Source: Ophiura sarsii | Taxonomy: Eukaryota; Echinodermata; Ophiuroidea; Amphilepidida; Ophiuridae | DNA length: 64,000 nucleotides | Assembly: GCA_035610835.1 (NCBI GenBank) | Contig: CM069448.1 | Location: 6,201,607-6,265,606 of the forward strand | Direction: 5' to 3' | Shown: one piece after another, positions 1 through 12,469 of the stretch | Layout of the letters: each line of letters opens with the position of its first letter | Numbering within the stretch: the stretch's first letter is position 1 | Program-made: the position numbers and the translations under genes | Notes under the pieces: model-generated | Database searches by the model: none | The model's input: the letters and a program-made list of their open reading frames with translations, nothing else | What the model was told of the DNA's origin: nothing

Positions 1-300
1 TTAAGCATACGTTGGTCATACGCTCGCCGATCGCATACGCTGTGATACGCTGTCATAAGTTTGTTATAAGTTAGTGATACGCTATCAATACGGTAGTCAT
101 ACGCTATGTATACGTTCAATACGCTATAGATACGCTATGGATACGTCCATTCTATCACCGATGTCGATTTTTCCTACGCAATTCGTTTGGAAGTTGGACG
201 TTCTTGGACGTTCTTGGACTCTGATTTTGAGCTATATTTTGAATACGTCGGCATACGTTCAGGCCACGTTCAGGCCATACGCTATGGTGTGACAGGGCCT
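1..300. repeat. Degenerate ATACGCT-type tandem repeat
   Basis: The stretch repeats variants of ATACGCT, ATACGTT and CATACGCTATG at irregular spacing. It ends in TGTGACAGGGCC, the same terminal motif seen at about 6295, 27190 and 27455, so it may be the right end of the same element family, expanded internally. A 72-residue open frame here is a by-product of the repeat. Confidence 0.6.
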
Positions 301-1031
301 TAAGACTGTAATTAAGATTATAATTTTTGTGTTAAAATGTCAACATTTGCCAAAAACATTTATGAAGAGGGTCATTAAAAGTATTTTTCTTGGGTACAAA
401 CATTATGAGTTTTTATAACACAAATTGTAGCATGATGAAATACCAATGTGATCTGAATGGCTGTCTATATTCAGAACTGCACAGGTTTTAGTAACACCTT
501 ACATACTGCTATTAGTGTTACCATGTACCATGAAAGTAAAACAGATTTTTCAGAAACTTTTCCTAACTGCCAAAGTTTATCTCAAGGTTACTGAACTAAA
601 ACTAGGCATATTTGAACTTATTTAAAAGCATTTCCTATGCAGATTCCAAATTATGGTGTTCAAATTCAATATTAAGTGTGACATGACATCTTTGTAATAT
701 TTTGTGAAATTTTAGAACTGTCATCTGCATTCCACTGCCGCGGGGAAAGTGTTAAACAGCTACACCATGTGGTCAAAGTTTATTTTTAAGTTACAGTATG
801 TGATTTTGATGGATGACATACATAAGCACACTTGTTGAAAGAGTGCCGGAGAGTATAAAAGGCACTAATAAAGTTACCCTCATATTTAAACAGATTAATA
901 TATTTTTACAGGATTTTAATGTTCACTCCCTGGGATAGTGTTTTTTTCTTCTATTTAACTTGAGGCTCGAAATATACTTTTATTTGCTGATCCTATTTTG
1001 GTATAATAATATATTCACTGTGTATTTGCAT
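301..1031. other. Unannotated AT-rich sequence
   Basis: No convincing coding frame, RNA gene or repeat structure was seen. Confidence 0.5.
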
Positions 1032-1632
1032 GTTGACTTTACTTCCACTTTACCTTATTTTCACTTTGCTTTATTTTCACTTTACTTACCTTCACGTTTA
1101 CTTGACTTTATTTTCACTTGACTTTATTTTCACTTCACTTAACTTGACTTTCGCTTGACTTTATTTTCGCTTAAATTTATTTTATTTTACTTTATTTTCA
1201 CTTAACGTTATTTTCACTAAACGTTATTTTCACTTTACTGTTACTTTACTTTACTTAACTCTACTTTCACTTTTAATACTTTATTCTCACTTTACTTTCA
1301 CTTTACTTATTTTCACTTTACTTTATTTTTACTTTACTTTATTTTCATTTTACTTTATTTTCATTTACTTTATTTCACTTTACGTTATTTTCACTTTACT
1401 GTTACTTTACTTTACTGTTAATTTACTTTACTTTACTTTCACTTTTAATACTTTATTTTCACTTTACTTTCACTTTACTTCATTTTCACTCTACTTTCAC
1501 TTTACTTTATTTTCACTTTATTTTACTTTATATTCACTTTAATTTATTTTCACTTAACTTTATTTTCATTTTACCTTATTTTCACTTCACTAAACTTTTA
1601 CTTTATTTTCACTTCATTTTATTTCCACTTTG
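1032..1632. repeat. ACTTTATTTTC simple-sequence array
   Basis: About 600 bp of imperfect units such as TTTTCACTTTACTTTA, with T/C only on the + strand apart from A. Units vary between 11 and 17 bp and carry scattered substitutions (ACGTTA, GCTTTA). It directly abuts the MITE at 1634. Confidence 0.9.
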
Positions 1633-1633
1633 A

Positions 1634-1822
1634 TTAAGTATAGGTGACCTTTGTTTTATTTTTGGAGAGAGTACTTAATATCTACCAGTTACAAAGGCTA
1701 CCAGTGTTTTGCCTCAATATACTCTCTACTGGTTATTGGTTGAAGCTGTTTTTATTTACGAGTGACCCTTTTGTTTCTGTGATTACTATCTCCAATAAAA
1801 AATAAAGGTCACCCATACTTAA
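1634..1822. mobile_element. MITE with TTAAGTAT inverted ends
   Basis: The left end TTAAGTATAGGTGACCTTTG and the right end read as reverse complement TTAAGTATGGGTGACCTTTA are near-identical for about 34 bp and enclose 189 bp. There is no coding capacity. The ends start with TTAA, so a TTAA target duplication is possible, but a TA duplication cannot be excluded. The inside carries a second weaker inverted pair around CTACCAGTTAC and CTACTGGTTAT. Confidence 0.75.
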
Positions 1823-4800
1823 TTAACTAAATTAATACAGTCTTTCACAAACATCAGTTCTGCGACTGTTTTGAGACAAAGAGTCACATTCAATTCATAG
1901 CATTATATTTTCTTACAAGTAATGTTTATAGTGTGTTTATTTCAACCCTACCTCATGTACATCGCTTAATTTGTATATACCTATTTAAAATATCCTTAAT
2001 AAAGCTATATAGCAACCAAATTGAATTCTCAAGTCTCACTTCTTACTTCTGTGTTGTATGGTACTGTTCCTTCACTAGGTACACAATGTCTAAACCGCGT
2101 TGTCTTTTTAAAGACAGTTCTTGTTACATATACATAGCTTGTCAGACCTAGACCTTCAATATGGAAAATTCTGATTAACGGCACTTATCTCCTGGAGTAA
2201 TTGTGTCATCAATTACTTTTTGAACAGCAATAGTAATGCGAAATTCAGGTCCTATTCCTTTTTAATTACACATTGATTAAATTTGAATTCAATCCTGTGA
2301 CGGATATACGTATCTTAAGTACACAACTACCACAGTTTCAATATGAATATCCATGAACCGTGATACCTGATCCTTTTAAAGTGTCCCTTAAAATCAGGTC
2401 GCACTTACAAAGTGTGTGCTGCAGGTGAGGATTTGCGACGATTTAACTGGATTTAAGTAGGTTAATATTTACAGCACACCTGAAGTATATGCTATTTACT
2501 ATACTTGCAAGTCGTACGGTATAAACGTTGTATAATAAGTGTCAGTATCGATGTATCGGGTTCGTGTTTGTTTGTGAAATCCTGAAAAGTTCACGTTAAC
2601 TCAGCCTTTTTTATACGATTGCACAAGGATTGAATATGAAGTTTGCCTGGGGTGGATACACTTTAAGTTTTATCAAAAGTTACTTATCTAAATACCCGTG
2701 TGTATTAAACTCCTCTACGACATAATCTTGAAAATAGAAGCAAGATAAACACACAAGCATATCAAATTACACAAACAAACCAAATAACCTTCAATGGAGA
2801 ACAAATCAAAAGAAAACAATTAAAGAAACGAGCAATTAAACAAAGTAGAAAAAGAAAAGACAAGAAATAAAATCAAGCTCGAAATCCATGAAGAGAGACT
2901 TATGCAAATCTAACAATTAATTAGATTTTGTTTATCTATTCTCAATTGAACGGCATTAGACCGGTACTTCAACTCGAGATCCAGCCTATATACACCAAGA
3001 TGTAGACTAAGTGGAGTAGAATGAGCAAGTAGTAAGTGAAATATCAAGCAAACATCATTACATTATTTATATAACACAATTATAATGCAGAACATGTTGG
3101 ATACGCTGAATAATGACAAGATTGTGAAAGAATGAATTATGCTATTTCATGGCTAATAACCACCATAGGTTGTATTTCATAACTTTATCCCTCAGTCACA
3201 ACGAGGTAAAACAACCAATGCTTGGTTTATATAAAGACAATAGGGCACCTTATATTACCTAGGCACTGACTATTTGCGCATATCATGATTCGGTAAAAAG
3301 ATACGGATTCATAAGTAACTCCGTAGTCTGAAAATACGACTTTGCTGCATTTAGATTATTACTTAGATTTAAATTATACCTCACTGAACCCAACCCAACC
3401 CAAAGTATCCAAACCCGACCTTGTAAGAATATGAATAACATCAGTCTGGTCTGTCTCTCTTAGGTACGTGGAAAGTAGGGCAAACTAAGAGCCGCCTCGC
3501 AGATTTAACCTAATCAATTGTTCAAACAATACGAGTTTAAATAACAACAATTTCATAGGTGTTACCGTACTTCCATGGTTTTACTAATGGAACGACAAGT
3601 ATCCTTTATCTTGTTAGCTTTCAGCTCTTCTACATATGGAACCCTTCATAATCCCCGATGGTTTTAGCGCAGCTTACTGTTGCCAGCAGTCTGTATGTTG
3701 CCTGAAGGCTGTAAAATATAAAATTGTAAAATCCTTGTTTAATTCACATCCGCCTGACATTATCATGCCTTAAATCTCGTGGTCAAGATTTCTATGGAAG
3801 CCTAAATTAGCTACCCTCACTTTTCCAGGCGTTGACAGAATAACAGATCATTGAACGCATTGTCTACTCGTGTATCTGAAACATCTACGGTATATGTAAT
3901 AAAAAAGCGTTAAAATGTGCGCATCGGCAAGGTCATCAACTGACGTGTAAACTACTTGTAAGATTAAGAAATATTATCATGGCAGAATTCCAAATCATAA
4001 TTATCACGATCACATACTGGTCGATGAGAGCTTTCATTAACACGGATAAAGTATTTGTGATACTAAGCTGCTTGTCTAAAGAAGATATTATGATGTTAGT
4101 ACATTTTGAGATTGTGTGTATTGCGTCAAGGACTAGTCATGCCAATAGCCCAATGGGCTGTACATCATCTCGTTACGCGCTCTACGTCGCACCAAGAGCT
4201 CACCTTTATATTAGCAGGTCTCAATGTCTGTGTGATTACCCATTTCGACCTGTCTCTAACGTTCGCCGACAAGGCGACCGGTTGTAAAGTGTTTACGTCA
4301 TGTAATAGAAACACAACGCTATTCCCCTTTCGCCACTATTTAAGAATTTTACAGGAAAGAACAACAAAAAATCTATTAAAACGATATTATGCTTCCAAGT
4401 TTCCAAATTATTATACTATCAGTGAAACACTGAAATTCATTATCCGGGCTATATTACATTAGGTAACACTGCACCACTAGTACGTCTGACTCATACGTAT
4501 TAGTGACTTTTACGTTAGGCACCAAAGTAATGCCTTGAATCGCCATACGTAAACGCAACCACGAAAATTGAAATGAGACCAATGTAAATATCTCTATAAT
4601 AGAAATATCTGCATTGGTCAGATGCTTAAGTCTTACGTATACTATAAGTAAGTTCTACGTGTAAGTAAAACTACATTTGGCTTCTGAAGTAGTACATACC
4701 TTCTCGCGCATTTGCAATTTTATTATCGATTTACCGTCTGGGGGGCACCATCAAGAACATGACCTGCAAACCCGTTGATAAATACCAGAACAACAGAATT

Positions 4801-5085
4801 CCGTCTTCGATCCACGCCTGCACATCCAACCCATTCTCCAATATGTGTCCATCTTCATATTCAATGACAATACGCCTTATCTAAATTTTCGTTTACATTC
4901 TTTTGTTCAGATTCGCCAAGCAATCTCCTCCATGTACTTTTTGTACAAGTATCCAAAAAGGTTAAATTTCTGACCAGTTCGACTTCTTCTGGTAAGCTTA
5001 GCACGTCCTAGGTCTAATTATTATGAAGTGATGCAAGATACAGCCGTTTTCGCTCATTCTTTACATTTCCTGACCTCAGCACTGT
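1823..5085. other. Long stretch with no supported gene
   Basis: AT-rich sequence. The longest open frames, overlapping at 3979-4462, show no recognised domain. A short hairpin lies at 4579-4621 (GACCAATGTAAATAT against ATATCTGCATTGGTC). Nothing else was recognised. Confidence 0.5.
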
Positions 5086-5268
5086 GCAGTAGCGTAGCCA
5101 GTGGGGGCAGACTGCCCCCCCCCCCCCCCACCCCCCGCCCCGCGTATTTTCTTTATGCAACTATAACGGGATGCATAGACAACAGAACGCTACACGGAAT
5201 AAAGCGTAGTAACACAATGGGATGCATCCCGTTATGGTTGCAGAAAGAAATTAAGCCCCCGGACACCT
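5086..5268. repeat. Poly(C) element with GTAGCGTAGCCAGT start
   Basis: It begins CAGTAGCGTAGCCAGTGGGG, runs into a C tract at 5117-5146, then has a hairpin formed by ATAACGGGATGCAT and ATGCATCCCGTTAT (5162-5235). The start resembles CAGTGGCGTAGC, whose complement is the end of the poly(C) element near 39738. I infer the same non-autonomous element family. Confidence 0.5.
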
Positions 5269-5502
5269 AAAATGTGGACGGAGAAGCTGAAAAATGGGGA
5301 CGAGAAATTGTTCATGTAGTACATTTACTGTGCGATTTTCTTTGACTGTGCGATTTTTTTTGGACTGTGCGAAATGTTTTGCTAAAATGTGGACGGAGAA
5401 GCGGAAAAATGGGGACGAGAAATTGTTCATGTAGTACATTTACTGTGCGATTTTTTTGGACTGTGCGAAATTTTTTGACCTCACCCCCCCCCCCCCCCCC
5501 CT
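5269..5502. repeat. Tandem duplication, 115-bp unit, ending in poly(C)
   Basis: AAAATGTGGACGGAGAAGC recurs at 5269 and 5384, a 115-bp period. The second unit ends in CTGTGCGAAATTTTTTGAC and then a C tract. The same CGTGCGAAATTTTTTGAC-poly(C) end occurs at about 5930-5970, so this is a dispersed module. The minus-strand 62-residue frame is an artefact of the repeat. Confidence 0.8.
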
Positions 5503-5616
5503 AAAAGAATGTCAATATGAAACTTAAAACAATCTACTTCATTCCACCTGAAGTACAAATCTAACGTCACCACGTATTCCAGAACACATGTGCGCATAAC
5601 GTGTTTATAGGATCAA

Positions 5617-5977
5617 AGGGCCCTGTCACACTGTTGCGTATAGAGCTAACGTGTGCCCGACGTTTTTGAAATTTGGGTGTACGTTCGTGTAAGTTGTCAT
5701 TCGTTAGTGAATATTTGCCATACGTTGCAGGCCCGTCAGATGGGGGGGGGCGACGGTTGCGAACGACCCCCCCCCCCCCTTTTGAAAACCTTTTTTTTTT
5801 TTTTTTTTTAAGTTAAAAATTGCGTTTTTCTTAGTTTCAAATATCAATGATAGTCAAACTACTCATCAAACATTGACTACAGTGCTTTTTGGACTGCGAA
5901 ATTTTGTGTCCGTGCGAAATTTTGTGTCCGTGCGAAATTTTTTGACGTGCGAAATTTTTTGACTTCTACCCCCCCCC

Positions 5978-6030
<53 letters not shown>

Positions 6031-6301
6031 GCCCCCACTTACGTGAAATTCACGAGGTGACTGACTTAGAAAAAATTTGGGGCAACCTTTTACGAAAATT
6101 TTAGGTGAAAACGCCCCCCCTTGGGCAAAAGTGTCTTACGGGGATGCGTTGTATTTGTTAGCGGTTCGCTAGGGGTTCGTTAACGAATACAACGTATGCC
6201 AAATATACCACGAACGAATGACAACTTACACGAACGTACACCCAAATTTCAAAAACAAGTCGGGCACACGTTGGCTCTATACGCAACAGTTTGACAGGGT
6301 C
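5617..6301. mobile_element. Inverted-repeat element, arms about 110 bp (family A)
   Basis: The left arm 5617-5727 (AGGGCCCTGTCACACTGTTG inward) pairs with the right arm 6172-6301. Matching blocks include GTTGCGTATAGAG, GTGTGCCCGAC and GGGTGTACGTTCGTGTAAG. The middle is filled by poly(G), poly(C) and poly(T) sequence, apparently a later insertion or expansion. A further arm copy lies at 27330-27462. No transposase is present. Confidence 0.8.
5737..6125. repeat. Poly(C)/poly(T) filler with roughly 60-nt C run
   Basis: Contains G10, C13, T18 and an almost pure C run from about 5971 to 6028, plus three copies of a GTGCGAAATTTTGTGTCC-like unit related to the repeat at 5269-5502. It lies between the two arms of the family A element. 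Confidence 0.85.
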
Positions 6302-7508
6302 TAACGACTAACAACTTTGACGTTATCACGTCGAATATGCACTGAAGCTTGTTTTGAGTGGAATATAATTGAAACATGTATGATACCGCTGTTGGAAATA
6401 CAATATACTATGAGACTATCCCCGCGATAACATACATTTAGGGTTTTTAGAAATCGCCAATCGAAGATCGGTCTCGCACGTAGAACATATTATCGTCGCC
6501 TTAATCTCGTATATGTCCAACCGGATATTAGATGAGTAGCAGAGGTTGATGAACGCACTCACTAACCGGATGCGTCTCCGCCATTGTGAGGTCATCGGCA
6601 CACATACATCACTGCGGTTGCAGTAGTCTCCAAAATATATATTTATAAACTCATTTACCTGAAGAGCCATGGGCGATGTCTGTTGTGTATGTAGTCATGT
6701 GGGGTTTTGATGGAGCAATTCGTTTTTAAGTTTTTTTTAAATTTACGAATTGTTTACATGACGAAAAACTTTTTTCATCTGCGAGAAATCTTATTCTATG
6801 CAATAATAAGCCGGATACTATGTCGATAAATTTGTTCACTATGATATCATCACAATGTCAGCACAGAGTATTATGATTATTGTGAATGATAGTGTCAATA
6901 TAACGATATTGATATTTGATAGGGCCAGTAAAATGGTACGACGTACCGTCACTGTTAACAAGATTCAATTGATGAGATACAATTGGGATTTACAATAACT
7001 CAATCTGAATTTTGACTTTTTTTCTGAACAATTTTTTTAAAAAATGAAAATATTGAAAATGTGTGTTTTTTCCTTCAACACTTACAATTTTAAAAATGTG
7101 AATACTTGTGATAATGTTTTAAATTTTCGAAGATGTTTACATTGGGTTTTTTGTCATCACCCTCTTCAACACAATCACATACTAATATTAACATTCTGAG
7201 TATATTCAAAAACCTATTACGTAGTATCATATTACTTGTATCCTTAACATGTTACTTCAAAAATATGATTGTATTTCATTTGTCTAGATCTCAATTCTGA
7301 TGTAAAAAGAAATACAAGATAAGGATGGTATCCGTATCTAAATTTACTTTTTTACAATTTTGCTCTCCAAATTATGGTACATGTATTTATGAAATCGCTT
7401 TGTACTTTTTCACATCAAGATATTTTGATATCAGAAGTATGTCTGTAAAATCTTAAGATTGATACATTTTCCATTTATATTATAGGCTAAAATGGTGAAG
7501 TAAAGGTG
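6302..7508. other. Unannotated AT-rich sequence
   Basis: No recognised gene or strong repeat. The open frame at 6416-6670 (-) has no recognisable domain. Confidence 0.45.
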
Positions 7509-7509
7509 G

Positions 7510-7861
7510 TTAATAATAATAATAATAATAATAATTAGTATTTATATAGCGTCTTTCCAAAGTGATCCAAAGCGCTGTAATTTCGCTGCTGGTGAATCAT
7601 CAGAATCAGGTCGCATCAACTAGGGTGCTGCCAATTTCTAGCGCAAACCTATCCGCACTTAGATTGTAACAAGGAAGTTTTTGATAACCGAAACAACTAA
7701 TCACAGATTTTGAAAGCAGGAGGAAACCGGAGATCCCGGAGAAAACCTGCGAGAGCGTGTATGGATCGTGATAAACCAAATGCACATAAAGCCCGACCGA
7801 GCACAGATTTCGAACCCGGGATTCATTGGTGCAAAGCGAGGGTATCTACCGCTGCGCCAAC

Positions 7862-7899
<38 letters not shown>

Positions 7900-7900
7900 A
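7510..7900 (-). mobile_element. tRNA-derived SINE with (ATT)n tail
   Basis: Read on the minus strand, the head is tRNA-like. The A box TGGCGCAGCGG (7849-7859) fits TRGYNNANNNG exactly. The B box GGTTCGAAATC (7806-7816) fits GGTTCGANNCC with one change. The body runs through AGCGCTTTGGATCACTTTGG and ends in an (ATT)n tail (7512-7534). A C tract of about 35 nt on the + strand sits at the head end. This layout is the standard one for SINEs transcribed by RNA polymerase III. The proline- or glycine-rich open frames over it are not genes. Confidence 0.88.
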
Positions 7901-8094
7901 CCAGCCAGTTTGTGTACTACTCAGTGGGCAAAGGACCTCTATAGATTTGAATTGGAATCAGCCCATGATAAATATTTGTCAATTCTCTTAAATAAATTGA
8001 AACATCTTTGGGGGAAAAAGATTCATAAGTTTACTTCATTACAAACATATTAGTAGGCATAGCACAATGCACACACACAGAGTCTGCCACACAA

Positions 8095-8320
8095 CAACAT
8101 GAAGAGCTGTGTTCCAAAAAACTCATTTTGCATTTAATGGATGGCTATTCATATGTGGAATGTGGCTTGTATTGTTGGTGCCTCAATTGGCGTGCATGGA
8201 TGCACTAATCAAAGTCATGAAGACAGCCATACAATAATTTGATTAACTCAATTATGCAAAATGAGTAACATGTAGGAGAGGTCTGTAAGCCCTTATGCAA
8301 AACAAAGCTCTTCATATAAT
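8095..8320. mobile_element. MITE, family B copy
   Basis: The ends CATGAAGAGCTGTGTTCC and AACAAAGCTCTTCATATAA are inverted relatives, and a second inner pair is ACTCATTTTGCAT / ATGCAAAATGAGT. The core, with TGGAATGTGGCTTGTATTG and CGTGCATGGATGCACTAATC, is found in reverse complement at 35206-35412 and in part at 11464-11570. Confidence 0.75.
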
Positions 8321-8539
8321 GTATGCAGCTCTACTTTGAACAAGAAGAGTGTTAAAAACAGAATCCTCGCTTAGAGGGGGTTAATTTCGAATGCAAGCAG
8401 AAATAAAGGAAGAGTATTTTAAAGAGAATTGTGTCATAACAAAACATGCACTTTTAGTTTCCTTGAAATCAAGTTTCAATCTGTTTTTATAACATAGAGT
8501 CATAGTTATATTGTACATGATTGTTTACATAAACAAACT

Positions 8540-8785
8540 ATGCCCTGACTCTTCAGTATCAATTAATTAATTATCAATGATTAATTATCAAGTATTAATT
8601 GATAAATAAACAATAAATCATATATTAATTAATAAATAAATAATAAATCATATTTTAATTATTAATATCAATCATCAATTTATAATTGAGTAATTAATGA
8701 TTATTAGTAAATTAATGATCATTAGTAAATTAAATAATTAACTAATAATTAATGAATGATTAATGATTTTCTTTTTTTTTACTAA
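8540..8785. repeat. AATTAAT-rich low-complexity tract
   Basis: About 95% A+T with recurring TTAATTATCAAT and AATGATTA words. No gene in it. Confidence 0.75.
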
Positions 8786-9484
8786 CTTTCCAATTGCAAT
8801 CTTTAAGTTTGAGCCATAATAATGTGGCACTTTAAATACACAAACCAGTCATTATTATTAGTTGCTACATGGATGAAACACTAATGCATGATCCAGGGAC
8901 AATCCCTGATTGACCATGGCATGAGTAGTTTTCCATTATTAAAATTCACAATTTATTGTATTGACCGTTGACCCTTCCCTGTACATACAAAACTAGTTGG
9001 ATGTACCAATCTATCATCAAAACTAATTACCTTTCCATTAGTACTATTGCAGGTCATTGTGTCAATACCGTGGTGAATAATGGGACTTATTATAAGTTCA
9101 GAAAGACGGTGATGTGGTCCTTGCGTGTTATAAGTATATCTGCAAAATTGTGAAACGGTTGCGTATGGATAATTGGAAATAGTTATAATCAGCTGTTATG
9201 ATTGGTTGACAGGGTTGTTTGTTAACTTGTATGGGTGAAAGTGTGAACAAATGAAATCAAGGGTACTTGACGGTTTCGGTGGCCTTATTTTAACACTATA
9301 CCTAGAGAACCAAATGCAATATATCCAATGATGTGACCTTGCCAGAAAATAAGTTGATCTCTGCAACGAGCGTGCTGAACTTGTACCAGTACAGGTTATC
9401 TAATGTAGTAACAAACTCACTTCGCGAGAAAAACACCCCTATATCAAATTGATTATCCTCACACTGTGCCCTCCCTATAAGGCA

Positions 9485-9668
9485 GTGAACTTGCCATACA
9501 CCTAGCACCAAAAGTCCCGGACCAGGTACTTTGAGGTTCGATAATTCAAAATAGATAATCGGTACCAGAAATCGGAGATATACAGTAAATGAGCAAATTT
9601 CTTCTCCGCAGTTTGATACCTCATTCAACAAAATCGAATGTATACTTGTAAAGTTATGGCGATTTCAA
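9485..9668 (-). repeat. Dispersed repeat, family C copy
   Basis: On the minus strand this reads through GAAGAAATTTGCTCATTTA, ACCGATTATCTATTTTG and CAAAGTACCTGG, matching the + strand at about 37945-38105 block by block. The apparent 109-residue frame over it follows from the repeat and is not judged a gene. Confidence 0.7.
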
Positions 9669-9689
9669 TGACCGCGCATAACAACAGCA

Positions 9690-10290
9690 AAGTTGCACTA
9701 GGTATAGTACTATTTTTAAAGCAATTAACGGTATTGGTGTTGTACACAGATGGTGACAGGGCATTCTAATCAGTGATGGTACGAGGAAAAAAACAATATT
9801 TGTACACATTTGAGGATGCTTTCATGACTCTGAACCTTTTGGGGTGGTATTGCCGGGTCTGTGCTTTTTGTCTTTGCAAGTATTCAGGAATTGGAATTGC
9901 TATTTTTGTGTGCTGTATCTTATACAATAGTAGTAATTGGTAATTAAACGGATCTCTTTCCTTAGTTGTTCTGAGGAAGGCCATCGAAGGCGTTGAAGTA
10001 TATTTGTAATAGTGCCTTCTGCTCTTCTGTAATCTTTAGTCACAAATCGAGCTGCCCTGCGCTGTATTGCTTCTAGTGTTTGAATACCAAATGTCATATC
10101 GGGATCCCACACAGCGCAGGCGAACTCAAGAAGTCGGTCGGACCAGGGCAAAGCACATTCGTTGTTTCACGGACTGTGGGCACTTCCAGAGATTTCTGCG
10201 GATAATCCAGACTGACTTATTAGCTTTTGCTGCAATTGTGTTATATGACTCAGTTCAACTCCGAGATATGGATGATGCGAGACGGTTTCT
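9690..10290 (-). pseudogene. LINE (CR1/Jockey-like) reverse transcriptase C-terminal relic
   Basis: Minus-strand frames give the conserved C-terminal region of non-LTR reverse transcriptases: a segment with SVKQRMCFALVRP, then LLEFACAVWDPDM, LEAIQRRAARFVTKDYRR and LQRLRWPSSEQLRKEIRLI, and in another frame IPIPEYLQRQ and CFFPRTITD. The frame changes near 10150 and again near 9950, and the expected Trp after TITD is a TAG stop. The catalytic part is missing, so this is a 5'-truncated dead copy. The motifs are typical of the CR1/Jockey group, but the exact clade cannot be fixed here. Confidence 0.85.
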
Positions 10291-10304
10291 AGGTCATCAC
10301 TACC

Positions 10305-10334
10305 CTATTCAAGTCATTAAAATGACTTGAATAG
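10305..10334. repeat. Perfect 14-bp palindrome
   Basis: CTATTCAAGTCATT, two A, then its exact reverse complement. It sits just outside the 5' limit of the LINE relic. Confidence 0.8.
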
Positions 10335-10467
10335 ATAATTAGCTAATTTTCATATTTAATGAGCTTATGAAACTAAATTATACTTTAAAAGCTTGGGTAT
10401 CATACAGTTAGCCAGTATACCAAGTTTGATTGCAATACACCATTCACATCTGGATTTATAACATTTA

Positions 10468-10935
10468 CGCATATACACTCGTCCAAAGAAGTTCCTTGCC
10501 ACTCATTGAAGTTTAAATATTGATGTTCAAATATTTCACATAAATATTTAATATAAATTAAACAATTGCATGTCAAAATAAGCAGACAATAATTCTCTAT
10601 CATGTCTGTATGAAATTAAGATGTACGCATTCATGCATGGCTGAGCACATTCATTAAGCAATGGTAAGGTTCATATTGTGTTCAATCATTCACATTAACA
10701 TTTGAATGGAGGGATTATCCAATTTTTTTGCAATCTTCTTCCACAGACCTTGCCATTGTCAAGTGAATGGGATCTGCCATGCATGGGTGATCATGTCTAA
10801 ATTCCATGTTAAGCTGTTAGAGGACTACTTTCTGCTTATTTTGATATACAATTATATATATTCTATTAAATATTAATTTGAAATATTTGGATTTTACTAA
10901 GTGGCAAGGAACCTCTTTGGAGGAGTGTATATGTA
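10468..10935. mobile_element. Foldback element, nearly full-length inverted repeat
   Basis: The left half from GCATATACACTCGTCCAAAG pairs with the right half ending CTTTGGAGGAGTGTATATG. Pairing continues through GTTCCTTGCCACT, CAAAATAAGCAGA and into the centre (CATGCATGGC.. against ..GCCATGCATG), so the 468-bp unit is almost all stem. No coding capacity. A smaller hairpin (AGTGAAACTGGTCA / TGACCAATTTCACT) follows at 10964-10995. Confidence 0.85.
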
Positions 10936-10999
10936 GCTGGACTTAATGTTTTTTGATTGCGGTCAGTGAAACTGGTCAACATGACCAATTTCACTAGGT

Positions 11000-12017
11000 T
11001 ATTTTAGCTTAATGCAATATAATGTTACCATATTTTTTTAAATTTAACATGGTATATAGATATTTAATTGTTAAGAAATATGTGTAAATGGTGCTTTGAA
11101 TGTTACATTATTTTAATAATGTTAATTTTAATAATATTTTAATAATTTTAATTTTGTTAAAACAAACTGAACTCTCTGTCTCCCGAAAGATTCTATTTTG
11201 GGGCATTGTTACTGTTTTTGACAGGTTTTCGGCCATTTTCGGAGTATTTCAAAACACCGTAACACAAGAACGCATTGACCGATTGTCATAATTCTTTTTG
11301 GAAAATAAATCATTTATTGCAATCCTTCATTTGACACCAATTTTGTACATGTCTCAATTATTTGAATGGTATGTGTGCTATGCCTAATGTCAGGCCTAAA
11401 CCAGAGAACCATAACAAGTTGTATGTTTAATAGCTCCCATATTGCTTAGTATTCATATTAATTACTGTTTCTGTGACTTGGATTAGTGCATCCATGCCCG
11501 CCAATTGAATCAACAACAATGCAAGCCACATTCCACATCATGAATAGCCATCCTTTCAAATTCATAGATTTTCCCTGGCCAATTTAAAATAGAATTTATG
11601 TATGCAGCTTGATTTTTCTACATTGGCAATTCTGTTAAGAGAACAAACTCCATTTTAGTAGAAAAAGTTGGAAATGGATGCCGGCAGATAACTTGTCATT
11701 AGAGCTTTAAAATGATATGAAATTTGTTGAGATAGCTTTTGGGGTTTAAAGGAATATGACAGCATGAAACTAAAAAGTGTAACAGCACCACCCTATTAGG
11801 AGACGAGTTTATAACGCATTATCATAGAAAAACCGTAAAATTGTAATACTCCGGTTAAGCATATTTCATGATATAAAAGCTTAAAGCTCGTGTAAATATG
11901 TATGGAATTGCTATGAAAATATCACCCATGTAACTGTTTACATATAACATATAATCAATGTTAAAAAATATCCAAACAAAAGGCCAATTACCACAAACTG
12001 AAAACTTTACTTGGCAC
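11000..12017. other. No gene; partial family B repeat inside
   Basis: AT-rich. At 11464-11570 there is a partial copy of the family B core (GACTTGGATTAGTGCATCC, GCAAGCCACATTCCACATC). No supported gene. Confidence 0.55.
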
Positions 12018-12051
12018 GGACCAGTTACCCCATCAATGGGGCAACTGGTCC
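12018..12051. repeat. Hairpin, 15-bp stem, 4-nt loop
   Basis: GGACCAGTTACCCCA pairs with TGGGGCAACTGGTCC, one mismatch that becomes a wobble pair in RNA. No adjacent gene gives it a clear role. Confidence 0.75.
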
Positions 12052-12326
12052 TATATGTTCCAACGGTTAGAATATACAGAAATCATTGAATGACATTACG
12101 GAAACTAGGTAGTATTTTATTTACAAACACATTTCCATACGTGTAAAAAGGATACATGTCTCATGAAACCCATGTTTTATACAGTTTTCGTGGTTAACGT
12201 GTAATAGCATTAATACTTATGGTATACAAAGCAAGCGACATTTTCGACTGCACGTTTATTAGATGAAATGGTATGAACCTAGTTAAATGGTTACATGGTT
12301 GTGATATTCAGATGCCCCATACATTT

Positions 12327-12402
12327 CGTCGCTGTTCTGACATACCGGCACATGACTTTTCTTAATTCTGTTGTGATGTGCCGGTATGTCAGAACAGCGA
12401 CG
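12327..12402. repeat. Hairpin, 27-bp perfect stem, 22-nt loop
   Basis: The stem starts CGTCGCTGTTCTGACATACC and is exactly complementary to 12376-12402. The 76-nt size is within the range of a microRNA precursor, but a perfectly paired stem also fits a small MITE. Confidence 0.8.
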
Positions 12403-12469
12403 ATTTGTGTATATATACCTCTTCTTTAATGATTTTATTTACTTCATATAATCATCATTCAGTTCTTAT

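Noticed and set aside
7800..7861. Functional tRNA gene
   Set aside because: A and B boxes are present, but no cloverleaf acceptor stem closes around them, and the sequence goes on into a SINE body.
7701..8053. Overlapping open frames with long Pro or Gly runs
   Set aside because: They are translations of the poly(C) tract and SINE sequence, not proteins.
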